A DNA stretch of 60,337 nucleotides from an uncultured Rubrobacteraceae bacterium (GCA_902806095.1 CADCVF010000077.1:1-60337); one strand, 5' to 3'. Counted from the first letter of the stretch, positions 35,513 through 44,685 are shown. Translations and numbers: made by a program. The notes: a model not told the origin generated them from the sequence alone.

Positions 35513-35620
35513 GACATGGTGGGCGATCTGTTCCACGCCGGCCACGTGGCGCTGTTGCGGGAGGCTCGACGCCACGGCGACTGGCTGATCGTCGGCGTGC
35601 TCTCCGATGAGACGGCGGCG
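35513..35620 (+). pseudogene. Cytidylyltransferase-like relic
   Basis: The frame DMVGDLFHAGHVALLREARR followed by GDWLIVGVLSDETAA matches the nucleotidyltransferase start with the HxGH motif (HAGH) of glycerol-3-phosphate/ethanolamine-phosphate cytidylyltransferases. Homology starts at the Asp and stops after about 35 residues, so only a slice of the gene remains between the reductase and unrelated sequence. Confidence 0.6.
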
Positions 35621-35958
35621 TCGCCGACCCTGAGTATGGGGATCGCCTTTTCGTGCATGACCGCTCCTCCCTGTTCCGGTTGCCCTCCAAGGGGATTGTA
35701 CGGGTGACGAATCCCGCTCCCACCCTCGATCCGTCTTTCGCCGTGGGGCGTGAGGATCGCGGAGAGGTTTCTCGCTTCTGCCGTGCTTCGCTCCGGGCGG
35801 GCGTTGCGAGGTTATCGGCGAGGTCTGCGACGAGGCCGCCCACGAAGATGCGCTGGAGGACGAGAGTGACGCTCTCTAGGAGTGCCGGGGCGCAGGCCCC
35901 ACCAGCCTCACCGCAAGGTCTACGCAGTGTGCGAAAATGGGGGTTAGGAGGCGTAGAG
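35621..35958. other. Gene-poor stretch
   Basis: No gene is supported here. Open frames on both strands lack recognisable motifs or ribosome sites until the AGGAGG of the next antitoxin gene. Confidence 0.4.
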
Positions 35959-36240
35959 ATGGCGGAGAAGCAACGAACCGAGATCGACGCCGGGCTCCTG
36001 GAGGAGCTGCGCGCTAAAGCCCACCAGCAAAGCCGCACGGAGAGTGAGCTGCTGGAGGAGATCATCCGCAGCTACCTCGTCCTGGCGCCTAGACGGTCGA
36101 ATAGCCTGGGCGTCTTTTTTGAGAACCTCGAGCGTCGTCGTCGGGAGGAAGGCGTCGAGCCGCTCTCCGAGGAAGAGGCGATAGACCTTGCCAACGAAGA
36201 GCTGCACGCCATGAGGCGGGAGCGCAGGGCGGCGCCGTAG
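35959..36240 (+). CDS. Antitoxin of a PIN toxin module
   Basis: The 93-residue product has an RHH-like N terminus (QRTEIDAGLLEELRAKAHQQ ... TESELLEEIIRSYLVL) and an acidic tail (EEGVEPLSEEEAIDLANEEL) typical of antitoxins. AGGAGG precedes the ATG at the usual distance. Its TAG overlaps the presumed start of the PIN toxin, an arrangement that couples the two. Confidence 0.8.
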   Translation: MAEKQRTEIDAGLLEELRAKAHQQSRTESELLEEIIRSYLVLAPRRSNSLGVFFENLERRRREEGVEPLSEEEAIDLANEELHAMRRERRAAP

Positions 36241-36707
36241 CTCGCGCGGTACTCGACCCTGGTGTCCTGATCAGCGCGGCCATCTCTGAGAAGGGCGCGC
36301 CATGGGAGGTTTCAAGGCGCTGGATGGCGGGCGAGTTCGCCCTTGTCGTTTCACCACGCCTGCTCCACGAACTGCAATCGGTCCTTGCGCGGGAGAGGTT
36401 TCGCCGGTACTTTACCTACGAGGAGGCGACCGAGTACGTGAGTTGGCTGCACCATGGAGCCGAGGTCGTAAGGGATCCCGCCGAAGGTGTGGTCCGCGGC
36501 GCAGTGGAAGCCGACCCGGACGATGAGTACTTGGTCGGGCTCGCGGGGACCCTGGGAGGTGACGACTCCTACCTTTTGTCAGTCGACCGTCACCTGCTCG
36601 ACCTCCCGGATCAGGCCGTGAAAGACGGCGAGGGTCGTACCTTGGCCCGTATCCTGACCCCAAGGGAGTTTGTTCGCGAGATCGAGCAGGAAGCGAGCCC
36701 CGGGTAG
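36237..36707 (+). CDS. PIN-family toxin without a canonical start codon
   Basis: In the frame of the large downstream open frame the sequence reads ARAVLDPGVLISAAISEKGA, then PWEVSRRWMAGEFALVVSPRL and PDDEYLVGLAGTLGGDDSYL. This is a PIN-domain toxin (COG1569-type): the essential first Asp is in VLDPG, with later acidic residues in HELQSV and DDEYL. No ATG, GTG or TTG lies before that Asp; the expected GTG start is GTA (36237-36239), overlapping the antitoxin TAG. Starting at the ATG at 36324 would remove the catalytic Asp. Either the start is unusual or the toxin is silenced. Confidence 0.72.
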   Translation, partial: VARAVLDPGVLISAAISEKGAPWEVSRRWMAGEFALVVSPRLLHELQSVLARERFRRYFTYEEATEYVSWLHHGAEVVRDPAEGVVRGAVEADPDDEYLVGLAGTLGGDDSYLLSVDRHLLDLPDQAVKDGEGRTLARILTPREFVREIEQEASPG

Positions 36708-36944
36708 CCTCGCCTGTAAACGGATGCATCCATCTCGAACGCCGACGAATCAGAGGCGGGATCGACGGTGCGCCCTAGCGCAAGAACAACGGCGCTTCGT
36801 CGGAGACCAGCGAACGGCGCACCGACAAGAGGGCTACGGTCGGGAGGTCCTGACCTCTCTAGCCGTCCCCCACCCTCATGGCCCCGTACGCGCGACGTTT
36901 TTGTGTCCGTGTTACGTCGTACACAACGAGTTTACACGAGAAAC

Positions 36945-37030
36945 GGGGCTCGAACCTCTGGTCGCATCTCCAGCTACGAGGAATTATCGGCCGGTCTCGG
37001 GGTGTCGATGGTCGTTGCCCAGGTTGTGTG
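36945..37030 (-). repeat. Degenerate attachment-site-like sequence
   Basis: GGCTCGAACCTCTGG, then TCTCCAGCTACGAGGAATTATCGGC and GGGGTGTCGATGGTCGTTG align with the core and right flank of copies 1 and 2, at clearly lower identity. The T-loop part (TTCGAGCC on the minus strand) is recognisable. It is probably an old copy. Confidence 0.4.
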
Positions 37031-37089
37031 CCCGAGTCCTAGCACCTATGGTATGGGATGAGAGCCTCGGGGAAAAGGAGTGGTTTGCG

Positions 37090-37476
37090 GTGGTCGAGTG
37101 GTTTGGAAGACCCGAGATCGAAACGGACGAGGTCAGGGAGCGCCGGATCACCATGGAGGCCGTCGTCGATGCCTACGACGAACAGGAACGGGCTATAGGC
37201 TGGTACTACTATCTCGAACGGAGGCTCGATTCCCCCTTCCTCGCCCGGTGTGCCACCAGGAGATCCACCTCTCCACTAAAGGTGGGAGACGAGATCGAGG
37301 TGATCGGCATGGCTCCCGTAGAGGATTGCGAGCACGATATGTTCGTCGAGATGAACTGGGATGATGAGGGTCTGGCGATACCTCTCTCCCAGCTCGAAGT
37401 GGTCGACGCCGACGACGAAACCCGGGAGGCGGTAGAAGACTGGCTCTACTGGACCAAGAAGGGCTACAAGTTCTGA
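37090..37476 (+). CDS. CcbP-like calcium-binding protein
   Basis: The 128-residue product has the pattern RITMEAVVDAYDEQERAIGWYYYLE, SPLKVGDEIEVIGMAP, CEHDMFVEMNWDDEGLAIPLSQLE and DWLYWTKKGYKF. This is the Calci_bind_CcbP family first described as a cyanobacterial calcium-binding protein; acidic surface residues bind Ca2+. The GTG at 37090 is used because AAAGGAG lies nine bases upstream and the family starts close by. Cytoplasmic. An ATG further upstream (37056) is possible. Confidence 0.78.
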   Translation: MVEWFGRPEIETDEVRERRITMEAVVDAYDEQERAIGWYYYLERRLDSPFLARCATRRSTSPLKVGDEIEVIGMAPVEDCEHDMFVEMNWDDEGLAIPLSQLEVVDADDETREAVEDWLYWTKKGYKF

Positions 37477-37477
37477 G

Positions 37478-37675
37478 TCAGAGGGCCGCCGAGCGCGCCC
37501 GACAGGGTTCCTTGGTGCTCTTCGATCTCCCGGCGCAGGTAGGCTTTCGGATGGCGCCGATCTCCACGAGGTCCACCCTGCGCGCCAATAGATTCTCAAG
37601 ATCCTCGAGAGGCCCGAAGTACGCCCCAGCGTCCTCCTCTGCCGCAAGATATGCAAGGACCTTGGTGTGACCCCG
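37478..37675 (-). pseudogene. MNT-type nucleotidyltransferase, C-terminal relic
   Basis: The frame reads AAEEDAGAYFGPLEDLENLL and ARRVDLVEIGAIRK, and after a one-base shift YLRREIEEHQGTLSG. This is the second half of a minimal nucleotidyltransferase, the antitoxin of HEPN/MNT modules. The GSxxR...DxD catalytic part is lost, and no HEPN partner is found. Confidence 0.55.
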
Positions 37676-37748
37676 CCATGAAAGTCGGGACAACGCCGGC
37701 CGATGTCCGAGGACCAAGAAGCAGGACGACGGCCGGCGCCTGTTGCGG

Positions 37749-37883
37749 TTGGTGTACGGGTTGGTGTACAAGGGTCTCGGCGCGTCCGCCGGGCATCCGC
37801 GTCCGCTACAATTGTCCTGCAAATCGCAACAAAAAACAGAGCCGACGAGCGGACTCGAACCGCTGACCTGCTCCAGCTACGAG
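37749..37883 (-). repeat. tRNA-Thr 3'-half attachment-site copy 4 with class A arms on its left
   Basis: Left arm: TTGGTGTACGGG/TTGGTGTACA (37749-37770, spacing 12). The same A-rich spacer as at copy 2 (CCTGCAAATCGCAAC) leads to the tRNA 3' half at 37839-37883. The right flank (GTTGCTGGGGTGTGCAGG) resembles class B flanks but has lost the paired arm repeat. Confidence 0.65.
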
Positions 37884-38095
37884 TGTGCGGTCAGTGGTTG
37901 CTGGGGTGTGCAGGAGGTTGCAGATCCCGCATAGGCAACGGGTTTCCTGTTCCCTGCCTTGCCCACTGTTGCAGGGCATTGCGTCCGGATTAGGGTCAAG
38001 TGAACTACCTTCAGTGCGCGTCATCCGGGTTCCCGAGGCACCCTTCCAGTAGATGTGGCCCTCGAGTTACTTACCGAACGGTGTCTCCGGACGCA

Positions 38096-39226
38096 TCAGT
38101 AGATAGAGACGCTTGCGCGTTTCTTAGCTACGCGTAGGAGCGCCACTTGCCAATCCCACCTGGCGCGCTCGGGGTTGGCCTCGATCAGGCTCCTCATGCG
38201 CTCGAAGTACTCGTTGGCAAGCCTCTCGCGGTCCGCGGGTGTTCGGTCCGCGTCTAATCCTGCGAACAGGGGCGCCTCGGTGAACGCCCGCATGAACTCG
38301 GTATACGAGCCGGCGAAAGTGCTAGCGTCCCGTCTCTGCTCGTACTCGGGCCACAACTGGTCCGAAAACTTCGCCTTGGTAGCCTCCTTCAGGGTCAGGT
38401 CTTCGGTGAGAGTCCCGGAACGCAGGGGTTCGGTGAACTCCTCCATGGTGCGGTGGTAGGCGGGCATGTTCATTCGCCCGTATTCCTCGGGACGGATGAA
38501 CCCTGCGTCGACCATCGCTAACAAGGGTTCGTTCGTTAGGTCCATCAGGGACTCGCCGCCGGTACTGCCGGTGTCGTCCGTTGTGACCGCCACCACGATC
38601 AGCTCGCCGCCCGGTCGCAGCTCGCGTGCCCGGTGACCGAGGAAGCGCCGCCAATCCTCGCTCGCTTGCTCGGCGTAGGCCTTCCGCACCCTTTGTCCGG
38701 CCCGCTGGGCGTAGACGTGATCGGGTATGCTGCATGGGACCTTGCTCAACCAGTGCACCGAGATGGCGGTCCAACCCAGCGAGAGGAAGCCATCCGGAAA
38801 GATGCGTTCGTAGAACGATTTTCCGGCCGCCAGTGCGAAGGCGTTCTCTACGCCACGCAGGTAACTCTCCGGCGAGCGCTCGACCAAGGCGAAGAGCGAG
38901 CCGAAGTCGTTCTGGGGCAGGTCGGTGTGGACAACCACTATCGGGGTGGAGACCGCCGTCCGCCGTCGCATCTTCTCTAGGGCGAGGCGCATGGGTTCCA
39001 AGGAGTTGCGCCCCTGCGCGGCCCCTAAGTCTGCTACCGTTGCGGGCTCCGCCCCCTGGGGCACGGTCATCTCCCCCACGGCCCGCTCCAAGAGAGGCAA
39101 CCCTAGACTGTCGGCCTTCTGCTGAGGACGGGAGTGCTCATTGTAGAAACCGTGCCCTTTCATCACCGCATCGGCGGACGCTGCGGTTCGCTGTGACGAC
39201 CCCGGCGCCAGATTAGACCCGCTCAT
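38096..39226 (-). CDS. SABATH-like carboxyl methyltransferase
   Basis: The 376-residue SAM-dependent methyltransferase resembles plant salicylate/jasmonate methyltransferases (PF03492). It has the start VMKGHGFYNEHSRPQQ, SAM-binding motif I VADLGAAQGRNSL, HTDLPQNDF (SAM-adenosine side), and SLGWTAISVHWLSKVP, which corresponds to the SSYSLHWLSxxP substrate-pocket motif. Such enzymes methylate carboxyl groups of small acids. ATG at 39226 has GGAGGAG five bases upstream. It is divergent from the CoA-transferase at 39467, so the two could share an acid substrate pathway; that is inference. Confidence 0.82.
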   Translation of the reverse strand: MSGSNLAPGSSQRTAASADAVMKGHGFYNEHSRPQQKADSLGLPLLERAVGEMTVPQGAEPATVADLGAAQGRNSLEPMRLALEKMRRRTAVSTPIVVVHTDLPQNDFGSLFALVERSPESYLRGVENAFALAAGKSFYERIFPDGFLSLGWTAISVHWLSKVPCSIPDHVYAQRAGQRVRKAYAEQASEDWRRFLGHRARELRPGGELIVVAVTTDDTGSTGGESLMDLTNEPLLAMVDAGFIRPEEYGRMNMPAYHRTMEEFTEPLRSGTLTEDLTLKEATKAKFSDQLWPEYEQRRDASTFAGSYTEFMRAFTEAPLFAGLDADRTPADRERLANEYFERMRSLIEANPERARWDWQVALLRVAKKRASVSIY

Positions 39227-39466
39227 CTAACTCCTCCCCGAACCGTAGCCACCTTTTGAGATCTTAGCGGAATTTCCATGTGAGTGAGAGGGAAACTGTA
39301 ACCGTCAAGTGAGCACCTGCCAGCGAACCGACACCCCTTGACAAGCGTGATTACTATCGGCCTAGGCTAGCGGCGGCGATCGAAGCTCAGTAAGATAGCT
39401 GCGGCGCCTGCAAGCTGCCCCGTTCGGCTTACCAGTAAGTTACTGCCCACGTTAGGAGTCAGCTAG

Positions 39467-40786
39467 ATGGCAATCAGCAATCAAGCAAAGACGTACCCGC
39501 CGGCGATCCGTGCGGCGCTGACCGAGAAACAATGTCAGCCAGCAGCAGTACTGGAACACATCGACGCAGGAGACGATCTCATCGTCGGCATGTTCAACTC
39601 TGAGCCACTGACCGTACTCGATGCCTTAGAAGCCAACGCTGACCGGTTATCGGGCGTCCGGATCCATCAGATGTTCCCCTATCGCGAACGGCGTTATATG
39701 CACGGCGTCTTCCCCGGGCTCCGCCACGTCTCTTGGTTCCTCTCCCCGGCCAACCGCGAGGCCTTCCACAATGATACCTGCGATCTGGTACCGAACAGCT
39801 TCAGCGAGGTGCCTGCTCTGATGCGGCACACTACGAAGTGCTCGCTGGTGCTGGCGGCCGTCTCGCCTCCGGACCGCCACGGCTACTTCTCGCTCGGCAC
39901 CCACGCGGATTACGCCGCGGCCCTCATCGGGGAGGTCCCCTTCTTCGTGGAGGTGAACCGCAGGATGTCTCGCACTTATGGGGAGAACCAGGTACACGTG
40001 AGCCAGATCGTCGGATGGTGCGAGGCCGATTACCCGCTTAGCGAGCTACCAGCGCGACCCCCACGAGAGGCCGACCGCGAGATCGCCGGGTACGTCGCCG
40101 AGCGTATACCTGACGGCGCCACGCTGCAGGCGGGCATAGGCTCCATTCCCAACGAGGTGCTCGGGCTGCTCCGAGACCACAAGGACCTTGGGGTCAACAC
40201 GGAACTCCTCTCCGAGGGGTTCGTCGAGCTCATCGAGAGCGGCGTCATCACCGGCACCCGTAAGCGAAACCACCGCAACAAGGTTGTAGCGACTAACGCC
40301 TTAGGGAGCCAGAAGCTCTACGAGTTCGTGGAGGAGAATGCGGGCGTCGAGTTCTGGCCCGTTGATCACACCAACGACGAGCGCAATATCGGCGAAGAAG
40401 ACAGCTTCGTGGCGATCAACGCCACCCTCGAGGTCGACTTCCTGGGCCAGTGCGCATCCGAGTCCCTCGGCAGCGAGTACTGGTCCTCCTCGGGAGGCCA
40501 GCCTGACTTCGCGCGCGGGGCGCTCTTCTCCGAGCGCGGCCAGTCCTTCATCGTGCTGCACTCGACCACCGCGGACGAAGCAACCTCTCGCATCGTGGCG
40601 CAGCTTCATCCGGGTGCCGCCGTCACGACGTTCAAGAACACAGTGGACCGGGTCGTGACCGAGTACGGTGTGGCGGAGCTGCGCGGGAGCAGCATCAGGG
40701 AGAGGACGCGCAAGCTCATAGGCATCGCCCATCCGAAGTTCCGTGACGAACTGGAGCGTAAGGCAAGAGAGCTAAACTATCTCTAA
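39467..40786 (+). CDS. Acetyl-CoA hydrolase/4-hydroxybutyrate CoA-transferase family enzyme
   Basis: This 439-residue class I CoA-transferase has the oxyanion/CoA segment GATLQAGIGSIPNEVL, the active-site Glu region GVNTELLSEGFVELIESGVITG, and the C-terminal VTEYGVAELRG and RTRKLIGIAHPKFRDEL motifs. It moves CoA between short-chain acyl-CoA and carboxylic acids, or hydrolyses acetyl-CoA. ATG has AGGAG upstream. It is cytoplasmic, complete and of family length (about 430-440). Exact substrate unknown. Confidence 0.9.
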   Translation: MAISNQAKTYPPAIRAALTEKQCQPAAVLEHIDAGDDLIVGMFNSEPLTVLDALEANADRLSGVRIHQMFPYRERRYMHGVFPGLRHVSWFLSPANREAFHNDTCDLVPNSFSEVPALMRHTTKCSLVLAAVSPPDRHGYFSLGTHADYAAALIGEVPFFVEVNRRMSRTYGENQVHVSQIVGWCEADYPLSELPARPPREADREIAGYVAERIPDGATLQAGIGSIPNEVLGLLRDHKDLGVNTELLSEGFVELIESGVITGTRKRNHRNKVVATNALGSQKLYEFVEENAGVEFWPVDHTNDERNIGEEDSFVAINATLEVDFLGQCASESLGSEYWSSSGGQPDFARGALFSERGQSFIVLHSTTADEATSRIVAQLHPGAAVTTFKNTVDRVVTEYGVAELRGSSIRERTRKLIGIAHPKFRDELERKARELNYL

Positions 40787-41139
40787 CTTCTGGCGCGGAC
40801 TAGGAATTGGTGAGGAAGCATACCCCGTGCCAGATCAAGATGGAACACCTGACCTGGAAGGGGCCGTCGCCCCGACGCTGGCGACTATCGATGCCAAGCT
40901 CTTGCCTGCCCCGACGTCGTCGAGCATGCCTTCGATCCAGCCGAGGCAGGGCAGCATGACATCGAGCAAAGCAGTCGAGGGGTCGCGTCGCCGCGTTGGC
41001 ATTCCGAGTTTTCCAGAAGCCTAACTGCGGCTCCCTACACCTGTTACAGGTTAGATTCTACTGCTGACGGACTGCTGACAAAGTCCCCGAGACCTAGATC
41101 GGGAGCTCTTCATTTTGTAAGATTTGCAGGAAAAACGAA
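40787..41139. other. Gene-poor stretch before attachment-site copy 5
   Basis: No gene is supported. A short plus-strand frame at 40827 has no conserved features. Confidence 0.4.
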
Positions 41140-41309
41140 GAGCCGACAAGCAGACTCGAACCGCTTTCCTGGTCATTACGAGTGATCCATCAGGCGTTGC
41201 AGGGGTTTGCAGAGAATTGCAATTCCCGTGTATCTAAACCGGTTTCTATTCTCCGGGTTGCTGTGAGTTGCACCGTATTGCGCTCCCGGTGGTATCAGAG
41301 TGGTATCAA
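41140..41309 (-). repeat. tRNA-Thr 3'-half attachment-site copy 5 with class B arms
   Basis: Core 41140-41182 has drifted (GACAAGCAG for GACGAGCGG). The right flank holds class B features: a Cys-like GCGTTGCAGGGG series and the paired repeat TGGTATCAGAG/TGGTATCAAC at 41290-41309. A partly inverted form of the A-rich spacer (TTTGCAGGAAAAA) lies on the left. Confidence 0.6.
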
Positions 41310-41465
41310 CATCGTCCTAGTACTACTGGGTTTGCGGAACAGCCACATCCCCCGCAGGCGAAGGGCTCAACGCGCTCGGAGAACCGACCACACTCGCACA
41401 CATCCAGCCCGACGGGCCAAGCGACCCACCGAAGACGCGGGAGATCCGACACCCATGCGGGTGGG

Positions 41466-42731
41466 TCAAGACGGTGCCTTGTCGGCAATGGAGCGGAGCA
41501 GCTCGGGCCAGCGATTGTAACCGAAGCTCTCACCCATACGGACGATCACGAGGTCCTTGTCTGGGACCACGTAGATGTACTGGCCCAGGTTGCCGCGGGC
41601 CATGAAGCGGCCGCGCTCGGGTTCGACGAGGTCTACCCACCAGAAGTACTGGTAGAAGTCCGCAGGGTCGGAAGTGGTGTCCGCTCGGGTCGATTGCTCG
41701 ACCCAGCCCGCCGGCACCACCTGCTCGCCGTTCCACTCCCCCCGGTTCATATAGAGGAGCCCGAACTTGGCGAAATCTATCGCCTTGCCGTTGATGCCGC
41801 TCTCCATTTTCTCGAACCCGCTCGCCTCGCTGTCCAGGCTCCACGACCCGTCCGCCTCCATCCCTATCGGTCGCCATAGCTTCTGCGAAAGGTAGACGGC
41901 GACCGGTCGGTCGGTGGCCCGCTCCAGGATCATGCCCAGCAGCAACGGATGGTAGTTGTTGTATTCCCAGCGCCTCCCCGGCTCGACTTCGGGCTTTACC
42001 GTCAGCGCCAGTTCCCTGAGGTTCGGATCGTAGTACGTTTTCGCGTCGTCGCCCAAAGGACCACCGCCGCCGCCTTCGCCCGAGTACTCGAGCCCGGAGG
42101 ACATCGTCAACAGGTGCCGTATGGTTACCTTTTCCATCCCCCGGCCTTCCAACTCCGGGAGATACTCGGTGATCGGGTCGTCTACGCTCCCGATGTGGCC
42201 CTCCTCGATGGCGAGGCCTACGAGGGCGGACACGAACGATTTGGCCGTCGAGAAGGACGTCTGGGTGGACTTGCGATCGTAGCCATTGAAGTACCTCTCG
42301 TACAGGAGGGCGTCGTCATGGATGACCACGAAGGCTGTGGTGCCGGTGTCCGCGAGGAATCCGTCAAGCGGCTCGGTGACCTCTTTACCTCCTAGGGAGT
42401 CGAGGGTTGTGGCCATGCTCTCACGGGGGGTCGTAGGCTCCGGCGCGTCGCGGCGGTAGGTGACCGTTCTGAGGTACTCGGGCGGGTTCTTGGGCGCGGG
42501 TTCGAAGGAGAACGCCTCCGCACCGGCGGGCACCGGTCGAGAGGGGAACCTCTCGAAGTCCCTGAAGTCGGCATTCCGCCAAGCGACGATCCTCGACGCG
42601 TAGAAGCGATCGGCCGTCGCAGCGGCCGCAATTATCCCCAAGAGCAGGATCGCTATCAGCGAGAGAACGACCGCCAGCCACCGCAGGTATCGCTTGCCGA
42701 ACACGTCCCGATTCCTCTCCCAATTGGTCAC
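41466..42731 (-). CDS. Membrane-anchored serine hydrolase (beta-lactamase fold)
   Basis: The 421-residue protein has one N-terminal membrane helix (WLAVVLSLIAILLLGIIAAAA) and an outside hydrolase domain. Its motifs are SxxK as STAK (161-164), YxN as YNN (WEYNNYHPLLLG), and the third motif region as ARGNLGQYIYV. It resembles 6-aminohexanoate-dimer hydrolase-like and EstB-type enzymes. Likely an esterase or peptidase acting at the outer face of the membrane; the substrate is unknown. It is complete and unrelated in detail to the hydrolase at 5991-7232. Confidence 0.88.
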   Translation of the reverse strand: MTNWERNRDVFGKRYLRWLAVVLSLIAILLLGIIAAAATADRFYASRIVAWRNADFRDFERFPSRPVPAGAEAFSFEPAPKNPPEYLRTVTYRRDAPEPTTPRESMATTLDSLGGKEVTEPLDGFLADTGTTAFVVIHDDALLYERYFNGYDRKSTQTSFSTAKSFVSALVGLAIEEGHIGSVDDPITEYLPELEGRGMEKVTIRHLLTMSSGLEYSGEGGGGGPLGDDAKTYYDPNLRELALTVKPEVEPGRRWEYNNYHPLLLGMILERATDRPVAVYLSQKLWRPIGMEADGSWSLDSEASGFEKMESGINGKAIDFAKFGLLYMNRGEWNGEQVVPAGWVEQSTRADTTSDPADFYQYFWWVDLVEPERGRFMARGNLGQYIYVVPDKDLVIVRMGESFGYNRWPELLRSIADKAPS

Positions 42732-42779
42732 CTAATGCACGGCCAAATGGATACTCGACGGTGAGAAGTTCATCAGAAG

Positions 42780-43132
42780 AGCACCATTAGCATCACGGAG
42801 ACGTTCCCCAGCACGTGCGCGCCCATGTTCACGTAGATGTTCCTCTTCCACCACGCTGCATACACCATTGGAAACAGCCCTTAGATCCTACCCACGTTTT
42901 GCCAGGGCGTAAAGAAGTGGTAGATGGAGAAGAGCACCGTGTTGATGAGCGGCGCCCAAGCCCCAAAGCGCGAGAGTCTCGGCAGCAGGTACCCCCGGAA
43001 GTACATCTCCTCCACAATGGGGCCGGCCACAGCGTTTACGGCGAACCCCACGACCCACGTGGTAACCAACGCCGCCGTGGAGTACCGGGAGAAGTCCTCG
43101 AGCAAGAGGAACGAGTCGGCTAGCCAGGAGAA
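42780..43132 (-). pseudogene. CPBP-family intramembrane protease, relic
   Basis: The frame WLADSFLLLEDFSRYSTAAL leads to AVAGPIVEEMYFRGYLLPRL and FSIYHFFTPWQNVGRI. A TAA then intervenes, and GLFPMVYAAWWKRNIYVNMG and HVLGNVSVML follow in the same frame. The EExxxR and FxxxH motifs of CPBP proteases are intact. The N-terminal helices are missing because homology begins at the SDR fragment near 43132, and the TAA cuts the last segment. Confidence 0.68.
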
Positions 43133-43689
43133 GACGTTCCTTCCAACCCGATGCCGGAGGAGGCACCCGTGATCAGCACGGTACCGCCGTCTAAGGGCGG
43201 AAGTGAGGACGCCACCTCATCCCCCGACTCGGTGTCCGACAGTGTCCCCAGGATGGCGAAGATGAGACCCGCCGCATTCAGCACGTTGCGCGCGGCGTGG
43301 AACCCGTCCCAGCGTTGCCTCAGTGCAAGCAGCTCATGCCTCGACACAGACCTGGGATCCAACTCGAGTGTGCGCCGGTTCGCGGGCATGTTGCCCGCGA
43401 AGGTCACGGCGAGCATCGCGAGGTAGCAGATCATGCCCGCCCAGGTGAAGCGTAGGGAGCGACGATCCCGTGTCAGCGATAGTACGGGGACGAAGGAGAC
43501 GATAGTGGCCATCATGAAGGGGGGCATGATCTTGCCGAAGCGGGCCGTTATGGCCTGCTCGGCGCTGGCGTGAGCGTCGGTGGGCAGCCGGTACAGGGCC
43601 GGATGGAACCCGACAAGGCCGCCGAACTCGTTGCCCGTGAGTACCCCCGTTAAGAACAGGTTGGCAAAACGCGTCGCCGTAAAGATCAT
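43133..43689 (-). CDS. DUF1772-type membrane protein read through into an SDR start
   Basis: From the ATG at 43689 (AAAGGAG eight bases upstream) the first ~155 residues are a four-helix DUF1772/anthrone-oxygenase-like membrane protein (FTATRFANLFLTGVLTGNEFG ... AGNMPANRRTLELD ... LRQRWDGFHAARNVLNAAG). The frame continues without a stop into VASSLPPLDGGTVLITGASSG, the N terminus of a short-chain dehydrogenase, and ends at the CPBP relic about 43120-43135. A deletion has thus removed almost the whole SDR. The membrane part may still work. Confidence 0.65.
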
Positions 43690-43781
43690 CTTGTTGTCTC
43701 CTTTCTGCGGGTTCATTTCCTGGGGGCGTCCGGAGCGCCGGTGAACGGTACTTTGTCTTTTCTTCCTTCCGGCTCACCGTT

Positions 43782-44675
43782 TCAGTGGGGTAGGCTGTGC
43801 TGCTCAAACCTAGGAGCTCGTTGTTTCTCGCACCACTGGCGCAGCATAGTCTTCGGAGCTCCCAGTACCTCGTTCGCTTCGGAAGGGTCGCCTCGCTCGT
43901 CCACCCTCTGCATCACCCTCATCAGCTGGAGCGTGCTTCGGAGTTGTCCGTGCATGAAGAGCGTGTCGACGACCGACATGAACCCCAGCGGCATCGACAC
44001 GACCCGCTTGCCGGGCTCCACCAGCGAGCAATACATACGTAAGGCGTCCGGAATGGTGATCGCCTCCGGCCCGTGCACGAAGAAACGCCGATTCGCGGCC
44101 TCGGGCGTTCGGAACGAGCGGGACACCATCCGCGCGAAGTCGCTAGCGGCGACCATGTGCAAGGGGTGGGGTTGCCTACCCAAAACGATGGCCAGCTTGC
44201 CCTGAACGTGTCTCGGCAGCGTCTCCATGAAGTAAGTAGGCCTGAAGATAGTGTGCGGCACGCCGCTTTGTTGGATCGCTCGCTCCGCCCGGAACTTGGC
44301 TCGATCCCCAGGTATCTCTGCGTCCTCGGCTACCAGCATCCCCGAGAGGTAGGTCAAGCGGGATATTCCTTGCCGTGCGGCTAGTTCAGCCACGCGCGCC
44401 GTTCCCCGATGCTCGACGTGATCGAGCTCATCGGGATCCGAACCGCCGCGGAGGCTCACGTGAACCCCCGTAGAGCCCTCCAGCGCAGGCTCGATCGCGT
44501 CGGGGTTGTCGACGTCTCCGGCGAAGTATTTGACATCTGGACCGAGCAGCGTGCGGGCCCGCTCGACGTCGCGCGCCAGCAACCGCACCTCGAACCCGTC
44601 GGCCAGCAGTTGCCGGGCGACCGGTCGGCCGAGTTCTCCGGTGCCACCTACGACGAGGATCGTTTGCGTGTTCAC
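43782..44675 (-). CDS. NmrA-like NAD(P)-binding oxidoreductase
   Basis: The 297-residue atypical SDR begins TILVVGGTGELGRPVARQLL. It has the adenine-side segment VRLLARDVERA, FAGDVDNPDAIEPAL, and SRLTYLSGMLVAEDAEIPGD with RAKFRAERAIQQSGVPHTIFRP typical of NmrA/SDR_a5 proteins. These act as NADPH-dependent reductases or redox-sensing regulators. It lies 10 bases after the membrane protein at 44686-45156 on the same strand, so they are co-transcribed. Confidence 0.85.
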   Translation of the reverse strand: MNTQTILVVGGTGELGRPVARQLLADGFEVRLLARDVERARTLLGPDVKYFAGDVDNPDAIEPALEGSTGVHVSLRGGSDPDELDHVEHRGTARVAELAARQGISRLTYLSGMLVAEDAEIPGDRAKFRAERAIQQSGVPHTIFRPTYFMETLPRHVQGKLAIVLGRQPHPLHMVAASDFARMVSRSFRTPEAANRRFFVHGPEAITIPDALRMYCSLVEPGKRVVSMPLGFMSVVDTLFMHGQLRSTLQLMRVMQRVDERGDPSEANEVLGAPKTMLRQWCEKQRAPRFEQHSLPH

Positions 44676-44685
44676 GGCAGCCCCC

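Noticed and set aside
40827-41024. Antisense hint of a response-regulator receiver motif (DVMLP)
   Set aside because: The match is a few residues only and the surrounding frame does not continue the fold.
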